This document shows, piece by piece, positions 1 through 5,843 of a stretch of DNA of 9,183 nucleotides. The position numbers were made by a program, and so were the translations under genes. The stretch is from Oscillospiraceae bacterium. GTDB taxonomy: Bacteria > Bacillota_A > Clostridia > Oscillospirales > Oscillospiraceae. The notes beneath the pieces were generated by a model that saw only the letters and a list, made by a program, of their open reading frames with translations, did not search any database and had not been told where the DNA came from. The stretch is from assembly GCA_015068055.1 (NCBI GenBank), contig SVLG01000067.1:1-9183 (forward strand), given 5' to 3'. Position 1 is the first letter of the stretch, and each line of letters begins with the position of its first letter.

Positions 1-397
1 CGCCAGCGCGGCAGCGCTGGTCGCAGGGGAGAATGTTTCTGGCCAGACCGATCAGCAGACCAAAGACCAGATCCGCCACGGCCACGGTGGAGTAACCGGC
101 GCAGTTGGAGACGGTGATGCCGTGGCGGCGGCAGTAGTCCACATCCACATGATCCACGCCCGTAAAGGCCACGCAGATCATTTTGAGCTGCGGGCAGCGT
201 TCCATGACCTCGGCGCGGAAGGGGAAGTTGGAGAGGACCACGGCGTCGGCGCCGCTGCAGCGCTGCACCAGCGTTTCGGTATCGGTTTTGCGGTCGGGGT
301 AATAAACCAGCTCCGCACCGTCGCCCAGACTGGCGCGGACGGCCTTGTCCAGTTCGGCTTCGGGGATACCCAGCGGTTCAAGAAATGCGATTTTCAT
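1..397 (-). CDS. D-isomer-specific 2-hydroxyacid dehydrogenase, N-terminal part (runs off left edge)
   Basis: I see 132 codons from an ATG at 397, preceded by AAAGGAG about ten bases upstream; the C-terminal part lies outside the window. The translation starts MKIAFLEPLGIPEAELDKAV and later has FTGVDHVDVDYCRRHGITVSN (residues about 83-103) followed by AGYSTVAVADLVFGLLIGLAR. This GxDHVDxxxxxxxGIxVxN...AxYSxxxVAxxxxxLxLxLxR pattern is typical of the catalytic domain of the D-2-hydroxyacid dehydrogenase family (phosphoglycerate, glycerate and hydroxypyruvate/lactate-type enzymes), which reduce 2-oxoacids with NAD(P)H in the cytoplasm. The Rossmann GxGxxG motif and the catalytic Arg/Glu/His lie beyond the cut, so the substrate cannot be assigned. 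It has its own promoter (432-460) and follows the csoR terminator, so it is probably a separate transcription unit. Confidence 0.85.
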   Translation of the reverse strand, partial: MKIAFLEPLGIPEAELDKAVRASLGDGAELVYYPDRKTDTETLVQRCSGADAVVLSNFPFRAEVMERCPQLKMICVAFTGVDHVDVDYCRRHGITVSNCAGYSTVAVADLVFGLLIGLARNILPCDQRCRAG

Positions 398-431
398 AGG
401 CTCTCTCCTTTATCCTTTCAGCAGTCTCTTT

Positions 432-460
432 ATTATACGGCAGTTGCTTTCGGAAATCAA
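432..460 (-). promoter_or_regulatory. Sigma-A-type promoter for the 2-hydroxyacid dehydrogenase gene
   Basis: On the minus strand there is TTGATT (455-460), a 17-base spacer and a perfect TATAAT (432-437), 34 bases before the dehydrogenase start codon and just past the csoR terminator. Spacing and position fit a vegetative promoter. Confidence 0.7.
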
Positions 461-470
461 TGGACGGAAG

Positions 471-501
471 TAAAAATAATCCTCTCCCGAAGGAGAGGAT
501 T
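471..501 (-). terminator. Intrinsic terminator of the symporter-csoR unit
   Basis: A perfect 10-bp stem (478-487 with 492-501) closes on a four-base loop that reads UUCG on the minus-strand transcript, the very stable C(UUCG)G tetraloop. It is followed by ATTTTTA (471-477) and lies 4 bases after the csoR stop codon. Confidence 0.9.
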
Positions 502-505
502 GGTT

Positions 506-856
506 TTACTTTATAAACTTATCAATAGCCTCGTTCAGCGCTTCAATGGCGCTCTCGTCGCCCTCCTCCACGGCTTCCACGATGCAGTGGTCGATGTGGT
601 TTTTCAGCACCACCTTGCCGGTGTTGTTGATGGCGGAGCGCACCGCCGCCAGCTGGATCAGCACCTCGCTGCAGTCGGCATCACTTTCCACCATGCGCCG
701 GATAGACTCCAGATGGCCGATGGCCCGGGAGATCCGGTTTACCACGGCGCGCTTTTCCTCGTCGGAGTGGACGTGGCCGTGGGGGTGGTTGTGGTCGTGG
801 GGATGCTCATGGTCGTGCGAATGCCCGTGGTGATGATAGCGACGGTCGTGGAGCAT
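506..856 (-). CDS. CsoR/RcnR-family metal-sensing repressor with histidine-rich N-terminal tail
   Basis: The protein has 116 residues. Residues about 33-116 match the all-helical DUF156 fold (CsoR, RcnR, FrmR): NRISRAIGHLESIRRMVE, then DCSEVLIQLAAVRSAI and KNHIDHC. The ligand positions are Cys62, His87 and Cys91, spaced 25 and 4 residues apart, exactly as in the Cys-His-Cys set of Cu(I)-binding CsoR. RcnR-type nickel/cobalt sensors have His instead of the last Cys, so copper-type sensing is the best inference. These proteins are tetramers that leave DNA when metal binds. Residues 1-30 are unusual: 14 of 30 are His, mostly as alternating H-x pairs, which looks like an extra metal-binding tail. 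The start is supported by AAGGAG about ten bases upstream, inside the end of the symporter gene. It begins 14 bases after that gene's stop, so the two are probably cotranscribed. No copper exporter or chaperone is adjacent in the window. Confidence 0.9.
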   Translation of the reverse strand: MLHDRRYHHHGHSHDHEHPHDHNHPHGHVHSDEEKRAVVNRISRAIGHLESIRRMVESDADCSEVLIQLAAVRSAINNTGKVVLKNHIDHCIVEAVEEGDESAIEALNEAIDKFIK

Positions 857-870
857 GGGAAACTCTCTCC

Positions 871-2316
871 TTATTTTTTGCTTGCTCTCTTTTCCCGGAG
901 CTGTTTGCGGAAAAGGATGAGGTTGAAGGCTACAAAGAGTGCTGCACAGGCAGCCATGACAAAAAAGCTGTGGCCCAGACTCTTGGGGGCCATGCCCACC
1001 ATCAGGAACATGGGGGCACCGAAAAGGATGGCCCAGGGCATGTGATAGACGATGTTGTCAGCGGCCAGCGTTTCAAAGCGGGGATCCAGCTCCCGGAGGA
1101 GGATGACACCGGTGGAGGCGGTGCCGGTCTGCATGCCGTAGAGGGCCAGGAAGGACTCGTGCTCATAGTTCGGGAACAACCGTTTGCAGACAAAGCGAAG
1201 ATAGAAATAGGTGGCAAAAGCACCTACCACGCAAATCAGGCTAAGGGGAACAATAAATTCCGGCTCGGTGAAGGCATTCAGATCAATGGCGGCGATGGAG
1301 GCCACCACCATCATGTCGAACATGAAGCCGGAGATGCGGTCCTGCAGGAAGTCGTTGGCATACTCGCGGTGCATGAGCCCGGCCTTCTTCAGCCCACGCA
1401 TACCCGCCTTGATGCCCATGGCGCAGACGGAGCTGAAAAGGAACTGGAAACCCCAGATCATGCCCTGAATGGTATTGGCAAGGCCGGTGGCACCCTGACC
1501 GGTGGGGTCGAGAATTTTATTCACACCGGCCATGATGGCATAGGCCAGAATATAGGCTACAAAGACCAGACCGATCTGAATGGTGAACTTGTCCATGCTC
1601 TCGGCCAAAGGCACCTCGTCCTTGCCGGTGAAGGTGTCCAGTGTCAGTTCTTCTTTGACATTTTCGCCCAGCTGGCCCTTGAAAACGCCCTTGCGTTTGA
1701 GCCAGTTCAGGTAAATGATGCCGCCCACGCTGGCAGATACAAAACCCATGGCCGCCACGGCGAGACCAAAGCTGGTGCCGTGCTGGAAGCCGCCGGCAAA
1801 GGGCGCAGCCCAGGAGCCGACCTCGTAGTTGTGTCCCCAGTTATAGGCCTGTCCGGGGCCCTGACCGTAGCCCATGGGCAGCAGCACGCCGGAGGCATAG
1901 AAGCTGCCGATCAGATAGAAAAGAGTGATGGTGATGGCGAGACCCAGCACCGCCTGCAGCAGGTAGCCATTGACCACGGTGACGCCGGTGTTGAAGGCTT
2001 CCCGCCGGGCGGTCTTGTCCTTCTTGGCCTCGCTCTTACGCAGGGAAAGAGCGGCAAAGCCCAGACCAAGCCCATGATAGGTCAGGATTTCCAGCGTAGA
2101 GGTGGAATAGAGAGAAATGTGGAAAAACTCCTTACAGAGGAAGTTTGCGAAGAGCAGGATGAAGCCGCCCACCACGGGACTGGGGATGATAAGACGGCGG
2201 ACAAACTTATTGGTGCGGCGCAGGGAGTTGGCTACGAACATGGCCATAAAGAGAAGGGAGAGAGTGATAATAAAACTCCAGACCTCCGCATCCCAGAGGT
2301 TCATACCGGTTGTCAT
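871..2316 (-). CDS. GltS-family sodium:glutamate-type symporter
   Basis: The 481-residue protein is highly hydrophobic, with roughly ten or more membrane segments. It shows signatures of the Glt_symporter (ESS) family: IPSPVVGGFILL near residue 44, GYGQGPGQAYNWG near 149 in the first repeat, and the GMQTGTASTG segment near 394 in the second, followed by LLRELDP. Family members import glutamate with sodium at the cytoplasmic membrane; this sequence comes from a distant clostridial branch, so the amino acid carried is not certain. I place the start at the ATG at 2316, because an upstream in-frame GTG at 2328 lies within the AAAGGTGG ribosome binding site that sits 8 bases before 2316. It follows marR by 67 bases and precedes csoR by 14, which suggests one unit. 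Confidence 0.85.
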   Translation of the reverse strand: MTTGMNLWDAEVWSFIITLSLLFMAMFVANSLRRTNKFVRRLIIPSPVVGGFILLFANFLCKEFFHISLYSTSTLEILTYHGLGLGFAALSLRKSEAKKDKTARREAFNTGVTVVNGYLLQAVLGLAITITLFYLIGSFYASGVLLPMGYGQGPGQAYNWGHNYEVGSWAAPFAGGFQHGTSFGLAVAAMGFVSASVGGIIYLNWLKRKGVFKGQLGENVKEELTLDTFTGKDEVPLAESMDKFTIQIGLVFVAYILAYAIMAGVNKILDPTGQGATGLANTIQGMIWGFQFLFSSVCAMGIKAGMRGLKKAGLMHREYANDFLQDRISGFMFDMMVVASIAAIDLNAFTEPEFIVPLSLICVVGAFATYFYLRFVCKRLFPNYEHESFLALYGMQTGTASTGVILLRELDPRFETLAADNIVYHMPWAILFGAPMFLMVGMAPKSLGHSFFVMAACAALFVAFNLILFRKQLREKRASKK

Positions 2317-2324
2317 GGGACATA

Positions 2325-2332
2325 CCACCTTT
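2325..2332 (-). promoter_or_regulatory. Ribosome binding site that fixes the symporter start
   Basis: AAAGGTGG on the minus strand, 8 bases before the ATG at 2316. It covers the alternative GTG at 2328, so translation from that GTG would have no Shine-Dalgarno in the right place. Confidence 0.75.
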
Positions 2333-2341
2333 CTTTATACA

Positions 2342-2382
2342 ACAAACCTACTATAACGGTGGTTTGTGAACCATATGTGAAC
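2342..2382 (-). promoter_or_regulatory. Possible operator region between marR and the symporter
   Basis: The 67-base gap holds two regular patterns. A dyad ACAAACC-N12-GGTTTGT spans 2342-2367. A direct repeat TGTGAAC occurs at 2365-2371 and 2376-2382 (plus strand), 11 bases or one helical turn apart. Such dyads next to a MarR gene often bind the regulator, which would give local control of the symporter. No convincing -35/-10 pair for the symporter was found here, so binding is inference only. Confidence 0.35.
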
Positions 2383-2383
2383 G

Positions 2384-2806
2384 TCAATCCACGGCATTGC
2401 TCAGGGTGCGGAGCATTTTTTCAAAAAGGGCCAGTTCCTCGGGGGAGTACTCAGCCTCCAGCTTTTTAACCGCCTCATGGATAAAAACATCGCTGGTGTC
2501 GTAGTAGCGGTGGAAACGGTCGGACACATGGAGATGACACTCCCGCCGGTCATCCTCGGAGATGGTCTTCTGCACATAACCCTTGGTGGAAAGGTTGTTG
2601 ACCTTGTAAGTGGCGTTGGGTTGGGAAATGCCCAGCGTGTCGGCCAACTGGGTGATGGTGGGCTTTTCCAGCAGGTAGATTACGTCGGCGGCAAAGGCCT
2701 CGGTGGCGGAGAGAGAGCCGTCCTTTTCGCGGATACGGCCGAACATCTCCCGGTAGTTGAGAAGCCGGAAACGTTTATAAAGACGGATGACCTCGTCGGT
2801 GAGCAT
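2384..2806 (-). CDS. MarR-family transcriptional regulator
   Basis: The protein has 140 residues, usual for MarR. The winged helix-turn-helix covers residues about 48-95: PTITQLADTLGISQPNATYKV forms the helix-turn-helix, and NNLSTKGYVQKTISEDDRRE the recognition-helix end and wing, including the family's DRR motif at 86-88. Flanking N- and C-terminal helices (5-25 and 105-138) would form the dimer interface. The start at 2806 is supported by GAGGAGG six bases upstream, and a consensus promoter lies at 2839-2868. The gene sits directly upstream of the symporter gene on the same strand, so it probably regulates that unit and itself. The ligand is not evident. Three Cys or fewer are present, so a thiol-redox sensor role is not suggested by the sequence. 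Confidence 0.88.
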   Translation of the reverse strand: MLTDEVIRLYKRFRLLNYREMFGRIREKDGSLSATEAFAADVIYLLEKPTITQLADTLGISQPNATYKVNNLSTKGYVQKTISEDDRRECHLHVSDRFHRYYDTSDVFIHEAVKKLEAEYSPEELALFEKMLRTLSNAVD

Positions 2807-2838
2807 GGCAGCCTCCTCTGTTTGGATAATTAAAGATT

Positions 2839-2868
2839 ATTATATATTTTCCGGGGCTCTTTTGTCAA
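2839..2868 (-). promoter_or_regulatory. Consensus sigma-A promoter of the marR-symporter-csoR unit
   Basis: Perfect TTGACA (2863-2868), 18-base spacer and perfect TATAAT (2839-2844) on the minus strand, 32 bases before the marR start codon. The -35 box begins only one base after the T tract of the preceding operon's terminator. Confidence 0.85.
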
Positions 2869-2869
2869 T

Positions 2870-2900
2870 AAAAAAGCCCCGGAGTCCCTTGCTCCGGAGC
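2870..2900 (-). terminator. Intrinsic terminator of the corrinoid methyl-transfer operon
   Basis: On the minus strand GCTCCGGAG (2892-2900) pairs with CTCCGGGGC (2876-2884) as 9 bp with one G-U, loop of 7, followed by six T (2870-2875). It lies 16 bases after the methyltransferase stop codon. Confidence 0.9.
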
Positions 2901-2916
2901 TTTGAAAGTGTGTGGA

Positions 2917-3720
2917 TCAGTCCCTGACCGGGCCAAAGAGGTTTTCGCGGAAGGCGCCGATGTACTCAGCGCAGTATTCATCCTCGCCCAGAAGGGCCTG
3001 CGTGGCGTAAATAATGCCCATCATATCCCGGTTGCTGGGGTCCACAATGGCGCTGTCCATACCGGCCTGCATGGCCAGAGTCATGAAGGCCATGTTCAGC
3101 ATTTTACGCACCGGGAGACCAAAGGAGATGTTGCTGAGTCCCGAGGTAATGTGAACGTCGGGCGCGATGGCGCGGATACCCCGGCAGGTGGCACTGAAGG
3201 TCAGCAGACTTTCCTGATTGGTGGCCAGACCCTCCACCAGCGGGTCGATAAAGAGCCGTTTGGGGGCGATGCCGTATTTGGCAGCCTTGTCCATGAGCCG
3301 CTTGAAGTTTTCCAGCCGGTCCTCCGCAGAGGCGGGGATGCCCCGTTCGCCGGAGAGAAGGGCCACACAGCCCCAGCGGCTGTCGGCAATGGCCGGGAAG
3401 ACCACGTCGATCTTGTCCCCTTCCAGAGAGACGGAGTTGATGAGACCGGGCTTTTTGCAGTACTGCATGGCATCTACGCAGACTCTGGGATCCGGACTGT
3501 CCACGCAGACTTTGGCGGAGGTTTCATCCTGTACAATGTCCAGAAGCCACTTCATGGTGTTCAGTTCATCCACATTGACGCTGGCGCAGCAGTCGATGTA
3601 GTCGGCGCTGGCATCCTCCTGAATGCGGGCGAGATGACGGATCCATGCCTCGTTGCCTTCGGCAATGGCCTTGCCCACGGAGGGAATGCTGCCGTTGATC
3701 TTTTCGCCGATAATAATCAT
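2917..3720 (-). CDS. Pterin-binding (DHPS-fold) methyltetrahydrofolate:corrinoid methyltransferase
   Basis: The 267-residue protein has the length and sequence pattern of the TIM-barrel methyltransferases related to dihydropteroate synthase, such as AcsE/MeTr and MtgA. The N-terminus MIIIGEKINGSIPSVGKAI matches the strand-1 signature. The residues that bind the pterin ring in MeTr appear conserved: Asp74 in VCVDS, Asn95 in LINSV, Asp159 in LFIDP and Asn197 in GLSNIS. Such enzymes move a methyl group between tetrahydrofolate and a cob(I)alamin-carrying protein in the cytoplasm. The immediately upstream gene encodes that corrinoid protein, 31 bases away, and the AAGGAG site lies in the gap. Direction and pathway (MtgA-like demethylation, Wood-Ljungdahl, or another route) cannot be told from the window, because neither an MttB/MtgB-type methyltransferase nor CO dehydrogenase genes are visible. 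Confidence 0.85.
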   Translation of the reverse strand: MIIIGEKINGSIPSVGKAIAEGNEAWIRHLARIQEDASADYIDCCASVNVDELNTMKWLLDIVQDETSAKVCVDSPDPRVCVDAMQYCKKPGLINSVSLEGDKIDVVFPAIADSRWGCVALLSGERGIPASAEDRLENFKRLMDKAAKYGIAPKRLFIDPLVEGLATNQESLLTFSATCRGIRAIAPDVHITSGLSNISFGLPVRKMLNMAFMTLAMQAGMDSAIVDPSNRDMMGIIYATQALLGEDEYCAEYIGAFRENLFGPVRD

Positions 3721-3751
3721 AGGGCGCGTTCTCCTTGCCTGAAAGTAGGGG

Positions 3752-4372
3752 TCAGCCGACCAGCTCCCTGGCCTTGACGGCAGCGGCGGCGGCGTTGGAG
3801 GAATAACCTTCGGCCCCGATCTGGTCGGCGTAGGCCTGGGTAATGGGGGCGCCGCCGATCATGACCTTGATGTCGGGATTGAGGGCGTGGACGGCTTTGC
3901 AGGTGGCGGCCATGGAATCCATCGTGGTGGTCAGCAGGGCGGAAAGACCCACCAGACGGCAGTCGGGGTTGGCCTTGAGCGTTTCCACAAACTTTTCAGT
4001 GGGCACGTCCACACCGAGGTCGATGACTTCAAAGCCGGCGGACTCAACCATCATGGCCACCAGATTTTTGCCGATATCATGGAGGTCGCCGGCCACGGTG
4101 CCGACGACGAACTTGCCGTACTTGCCGACGCCCTCGCCGCCCAGTGCGGGTTTAAGCGCATTGACGCCGCGCTGCATGGTTTTGGCGGACACCAGCATTT
4201 CGGGCACATAAAGCTCGTTCCGCTGGAATTTTTCGCCGACACTGTCCATGGCAGCGGTCATGACGCCGAGAATGTCGATGGCGGCGAGCCCCTCGTCCAG
4301 AGCGTCCTGAATGGCCTCCTCGATCTTCTTCAGCTTGCCGGTTTCAACGAGTTTCTTGATGGTGTCCAGCAT
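3752..4372 (-). CDS. Corrinoid (B12-binding) methyl-carrier protein, MtaC/MtbC/MtgC type
   Basis: The protein has 206 residues, normal for the family. Residues 1-85 form the helical cap domain typical of methionine-synthase-like B12 proteins, with EKFQRNELYVPEMLVSAKTM at 47-66. Residues about 87-206 form the Rossmann-like B12-binding domain. DLHDIGKN at 96-103 supplies the Asp-x-His-x-x-Gly motif in which His98 replaces dimethylbenzimidazole as lower cobalt ligand; SALLTTTM near 144 and GGAP near 173 are the other cofactor-contact loops. The protein carries the methyl group on cobalt between a substrate-specific methyltransferase and the pterin-binding enzyme encoded next. The ATG at 4372 follows GAGGAGG at good distance. 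It is the first gene of a two-gene unit ended by the terminator at 2870-2900. No cobalamin riboswitch or reductive-activation gene lies upstream. Confidence 0.93.
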   Translation of the reverse strand: MLDTIKKLVETGKLKKIEEAIQDALDEGLAAIDILGVMTAAMDSVGEKFQRNELYVPEMLVSAKTMQRGVNALKPALGGEGVGKYGKFVVGTVAGDLHDIGKNLVAMMVESAGFEVIDLGVDVPTEKFVETLKANPDCRLVGLSALLTTTMDSMAATCKAVHALNPDIKVMIGGAPITQAYADQIGAEGYSSNAAAAAVKARELVG

Positions 4373-4403
4373 GGTGCGTTCCTCCTCATATTTCTATAAT
4401 CCA

Positions 4404-4432
4404 AAGGTAACACAGGGCCGTTTCAACGTCAA
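4404..4432 (-). promoter_or_regulatory. Possible promoter of the corrinoid operon
   Basis: TTGACG (4427-4432), 17-base spacer, then TACCTT (4404-4409) preceded by TG as in an extended -10, all on the minus strand. The -10 is weak, and a TATAGA further down has no matching -35. This 120-base gap shows no riboswitch-like conserved box. Confidence 0.3.
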
Positions 4433-4493
4433 TATTTTTTGCGTTTGTCAATGTCATTTTTGTTTTCCGGGTCTGCCGCAGCAGGGCACCGGT

Positions 4494-4528
4494 AAAAAAC
4501 CGGTATTCCCAAGGAATACCGGTTTTTT
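4494..4528. terminator. Bidirectional palindromic terminator after the zinc-ribbon gene
   Basis: CCGGTATTCC (4500-4509) and its exact complement (4513-4522) form a 10-bp GC/AT stem around a 3-base loop, with six A before and seven T after. It therefore works as hairpin plus U tract on either strand. It overlaps the stop codon of the minus-strand gene at 4528-4530; no plus-strand gene ends here. Confidence 0.88.
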
Positions 4529-4971
4529 TATTTCAATATCTGGAACTTTCCAATATACGGCAGCGGAGCCATGCGTCCGGCGGCCACGTTCTTGGCACCC
4601 TGCACAAGGCAGTAGATGCAGAAGAAGCTTGCCGCCACGGCCAGCAGACCGTCCCCCAGCAGGATGCCGATGAGGCACTCCAGAATAAAGAGAATACAGC
4701 CCTGGTTGGCGTGGTAACGGACAAAGGGATCGTTCTTATGCAGGTAAAGGGGCAGGAAAAAGAGTGGCCCCACATAGGAGAGAACGCTGAGGCGGCGGTT
4801 GTCGGCGGCCTTGGGTTTCTCCTGCTTCCAGGGCTCCCAGCTCTGCTGTACGCTTTCGGTTTTCGGCGCTTCCTGGGTCTGTGCCCCGGCACCAAAGACA
4901 GCCTCGCCGCAGGCAGGGCAGCGCTTCTCGTCCATGGGAATATAGGAACCGCAATGGGTGCAATAGCTCAT
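4528..4971 (-). CDS. Zinc-ribbon membrane protein with DUF4870-like domain
   Basis: The protein has 147 residues. The N-terminus holds a zinc ribbon with Cys4, Cys7, Cys18 and Cys21 (CTHC and CPAC). A polar linker rich in Gln, Glu and Lys (residues 28-58) leads to a membrane part: SVLSYVGPLFFLPLYL (62-77), a short loop KNDPFVRYHANQG, and a hydrophobic stretch 92-122 that could span twice. The loop resembles the PFVrfHanQ signature of DUF4870/Tic20-like small membrane proteins, whose function is unknown. It ends in PYIGKFQILK, probably cytoplasmic. GGGAGG 8 bases before the ATG at 4971 supports that start over an out-of-frame ATG at 4978. It has its own near-consensus promoter but no terminator separates it from sleB, so it may also be read through from there. 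Confidence 0.75.
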   Translation of the reverse strand: MSYCTHCGSYIPMDEKRCPACGEAVFGAGAQTQEAPKTESVQQSWEPWKQEKPKAADNRRLSVLSYVGPLFFLPLYLHKNDPFVRYHANQGCILFILECLIGILLGDGLLAVAASFFCIYCLVQGAKNVAAGRMAPLPYIGKFQILK

Positions 4972-4999
4972 GTCTCATACCTCCCGGTTTTTTGACATG

Positions 5000-5028
5000 A
5001 TTATACTATCTCTTTCCGCCTTTGGCAA
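5000..5028 (-). promoter_or_regulatory. Sigma-A-type promoter of the zinc-ribbon gene
   Basis: TTGCCA (5023-5028), 17-base spacer, perfect TATAAT (5000-5005) on the minus strand. The -35 box starts 3 bases after the sleB stop codon and the -10 ends 28 bases before the start codon. Confidence 0.8.
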
Positions 5029-5031
5029 GAC

Positions 5032-5700
5032 TCAGGCGCAGAAACGGTGCTTGCCGATGGTGAGGAGATGGGGCCGGGACCAGATCCACTTGCTGGTGGC
5101 GGTGACGGGATTAAAATAATAGATGGCCCCACCGGAGGGGTCGGCTCCGTTGAGGGCGTCCCGGGCAGCCCGGTAAGCGCTGTCGGCAATGGGCTGGTCA
5201 AACTGCCCGTCGTCCAGACAGGAGAAAGCGCCCCGCTGGTAGATGACACCGGACATGGTGTTGGGGAAGGAGGGGTGGTCCATGCGGTTCAGGACCACGG
5301 CCCCTACGGCTACCTGACCCTGATAAGGTTCTCCCCGGGCTTCGGCGCTGATGAGCCGGGCCAGCAGGTAGACATCACCGTTCCCCTGAGCCCCGCCGCT
5401 TTTTTCCGTGATGCCGAGAGCCGCCAGCGTGGCGGGGCCCACCTTGCCGTCGGCGGTGAGACCGTTTTTCTGCTGAAACTTTTTTACGGCCCGCTCCGTG
5501 CCGCTGCCAAAGATGCCGTCCACGCTGCCGCTGTAGTAGCCCCACTGGCTGAGCTTTTTCTGGATCTCCGTGACGGTGCTGCCGGAACTGCCTTTTTTAT
5601 AGACGGCGGCGCTGGCCTCCTGGGCCATGGAAATAATAAGAACGTTGACCGTAAAGAGGGCAACAAGGGCAAGACAGAGTTTCTTTCTTCCGGCGGACAT
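5032..5700 (-). CDS. sleB: Spore cortex-lytic enzyme, SleB-type cell wall hydrolase
   Basis: The 222-residue protein has a signal peptide (Lys-rich start, hydrophobic 8-25, likely cleavage after ASA at residues 29-31). A peptidoglycan-binding type 1 domain covers about 37-95 (GSSGSTVTEIQKKLSQWGYY, then DGIFGSGTERAVKKFQ and GLTADGKVGPATLAAL). The Hydrolase_2 catalytic domain covers 109-222, with SAEARGEPYQGQVAVGAVVL at 118-137; Glu120 is the expected catalytic acid, and the C-terminal IGKHRFCA is family-typical. SleB is a lytic transglycosylase that acts on spore cortex muramic-delta-lactam during germination. The usual partner ypeB is not adjacent. The Shine-Dalgarno AAAGGAG lies inside a long hairpin (5708-5756) shared in sequence with the thrS terminator. 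No clear sigma-G promoter was found. A foreign insertion now separates it from thrS. Other SleB-like hydrolases (CwlJ type) lack this N-terminal binding domain. Confidence 0.9.
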   Translation of the reverse strand: MSAGRKKLCLALVALFTVNVLIISMAQEASAAVYKKGSSGSTVTEIQKKLSQWGYYSGSVDGIFGSGTERAVKKFQQKNGLTADGKVGPATLAALGITEKSGGAQGNGDVYLLARLISAEARGEPYQGQVAVGAVVLNRMDHPSFPNTMSGVIYQRGAFSCLDDGQFDQPIADSAYRAARDALNGADPSGGAIYYFNPVTATSKWIWSRPHLLTIGKHRFCA

Positions 5701-5756
5701 AATAAAAGGCTCCTTTACAAAGATTTTGGAATGTTCCTTAGTCTTTGAAAGGAGCC
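5701..5756 (-). terminator. Terminator-like hairpin containing the sleB ribosome binding site
   Basis: On the minus strand a 15-bp stem with one bulged base (5742-5756 with 5708-5723) and an inner GGAA/TTCC pairing is followed by TTTTATT. The 3' arm contains AAAGGAG (5710-5716), which is 9 bases from the sleB ATG, and the 5' arm is its complement. In the ancestral arrangement this would terminate thrS and could mask sleB translation on read-through RNA. Confidence 0.75.
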
Positions 5757-5778
5757 ATAATTTTATTTTGCCAAGATT

Positions 5779-5843
5779 TTACTTCTTGAGACGGATCTCC
5801 TCCAGGATACGGGCCTTGAACTCGGCGAAGGGCACGGCACCCT
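5779..5843 (-). pseudogene. Orphan 3' end of thrS (20 codons)
   Basis: It encodes GAVPFAEFKARILEEIRLKK and stop, the same residues as 563-582 of the intact thrS, with two silent differences (codons for Leu575 and Glu577). No coding sequence continues upstream; the match breaks at 5844 into unrelated AT-rich DNA. It is a displaced or duplicated fragment, not a functional gene. Confidence 0.93.

Larger units (their letters stand above)
5696..5843 (-). repeat. Direct repeat copy A: thrS tail, terminator hairpin and sleB leader
   Basis: 148 bases that match 6633-6780 at a constant offset of 937 with three mismatches (5717, 5797, 5803). Read on the minus strand it contains the last 20 thrS codons, the stop, the hairpin, and ends in the first two bases after the sleB ATG. 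Matching stops abruptly at 5844. Confidence 0.97.

Noticed and set aside
767..850. Microsatellite-like GTG/ATG-rich stretch as a simple DNA repeat
   Set aside because: It is the in-frame His-codon run of the CsoR tail, with mixed CAT and CAC codons and intervening residues, so it is coding rather than a simple repeat.
2317..2328. GTG at 2328 as symporter start
   Set aside because: It lies inside the AAAGGTGG ribosome binding site for the ATG at 2316.
970..2469. Long plus-strand open frame opposite the symporter
   Set aside because: It is antisense to a clearly conserved protein, is low-complexity in Gly, His and Glu, and has no ribosome binding site; high GC keeps the opposite strand open. 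The same applies to plus-strand frames at 2902-3777, 3887-4399, 5047-5748 and 7040-8569.
4373..4493. Cobalamin riboswitch before the corrinoid gene
   Set aside because: The gap is too short (120 bases) and has no B12-box-like sequence.
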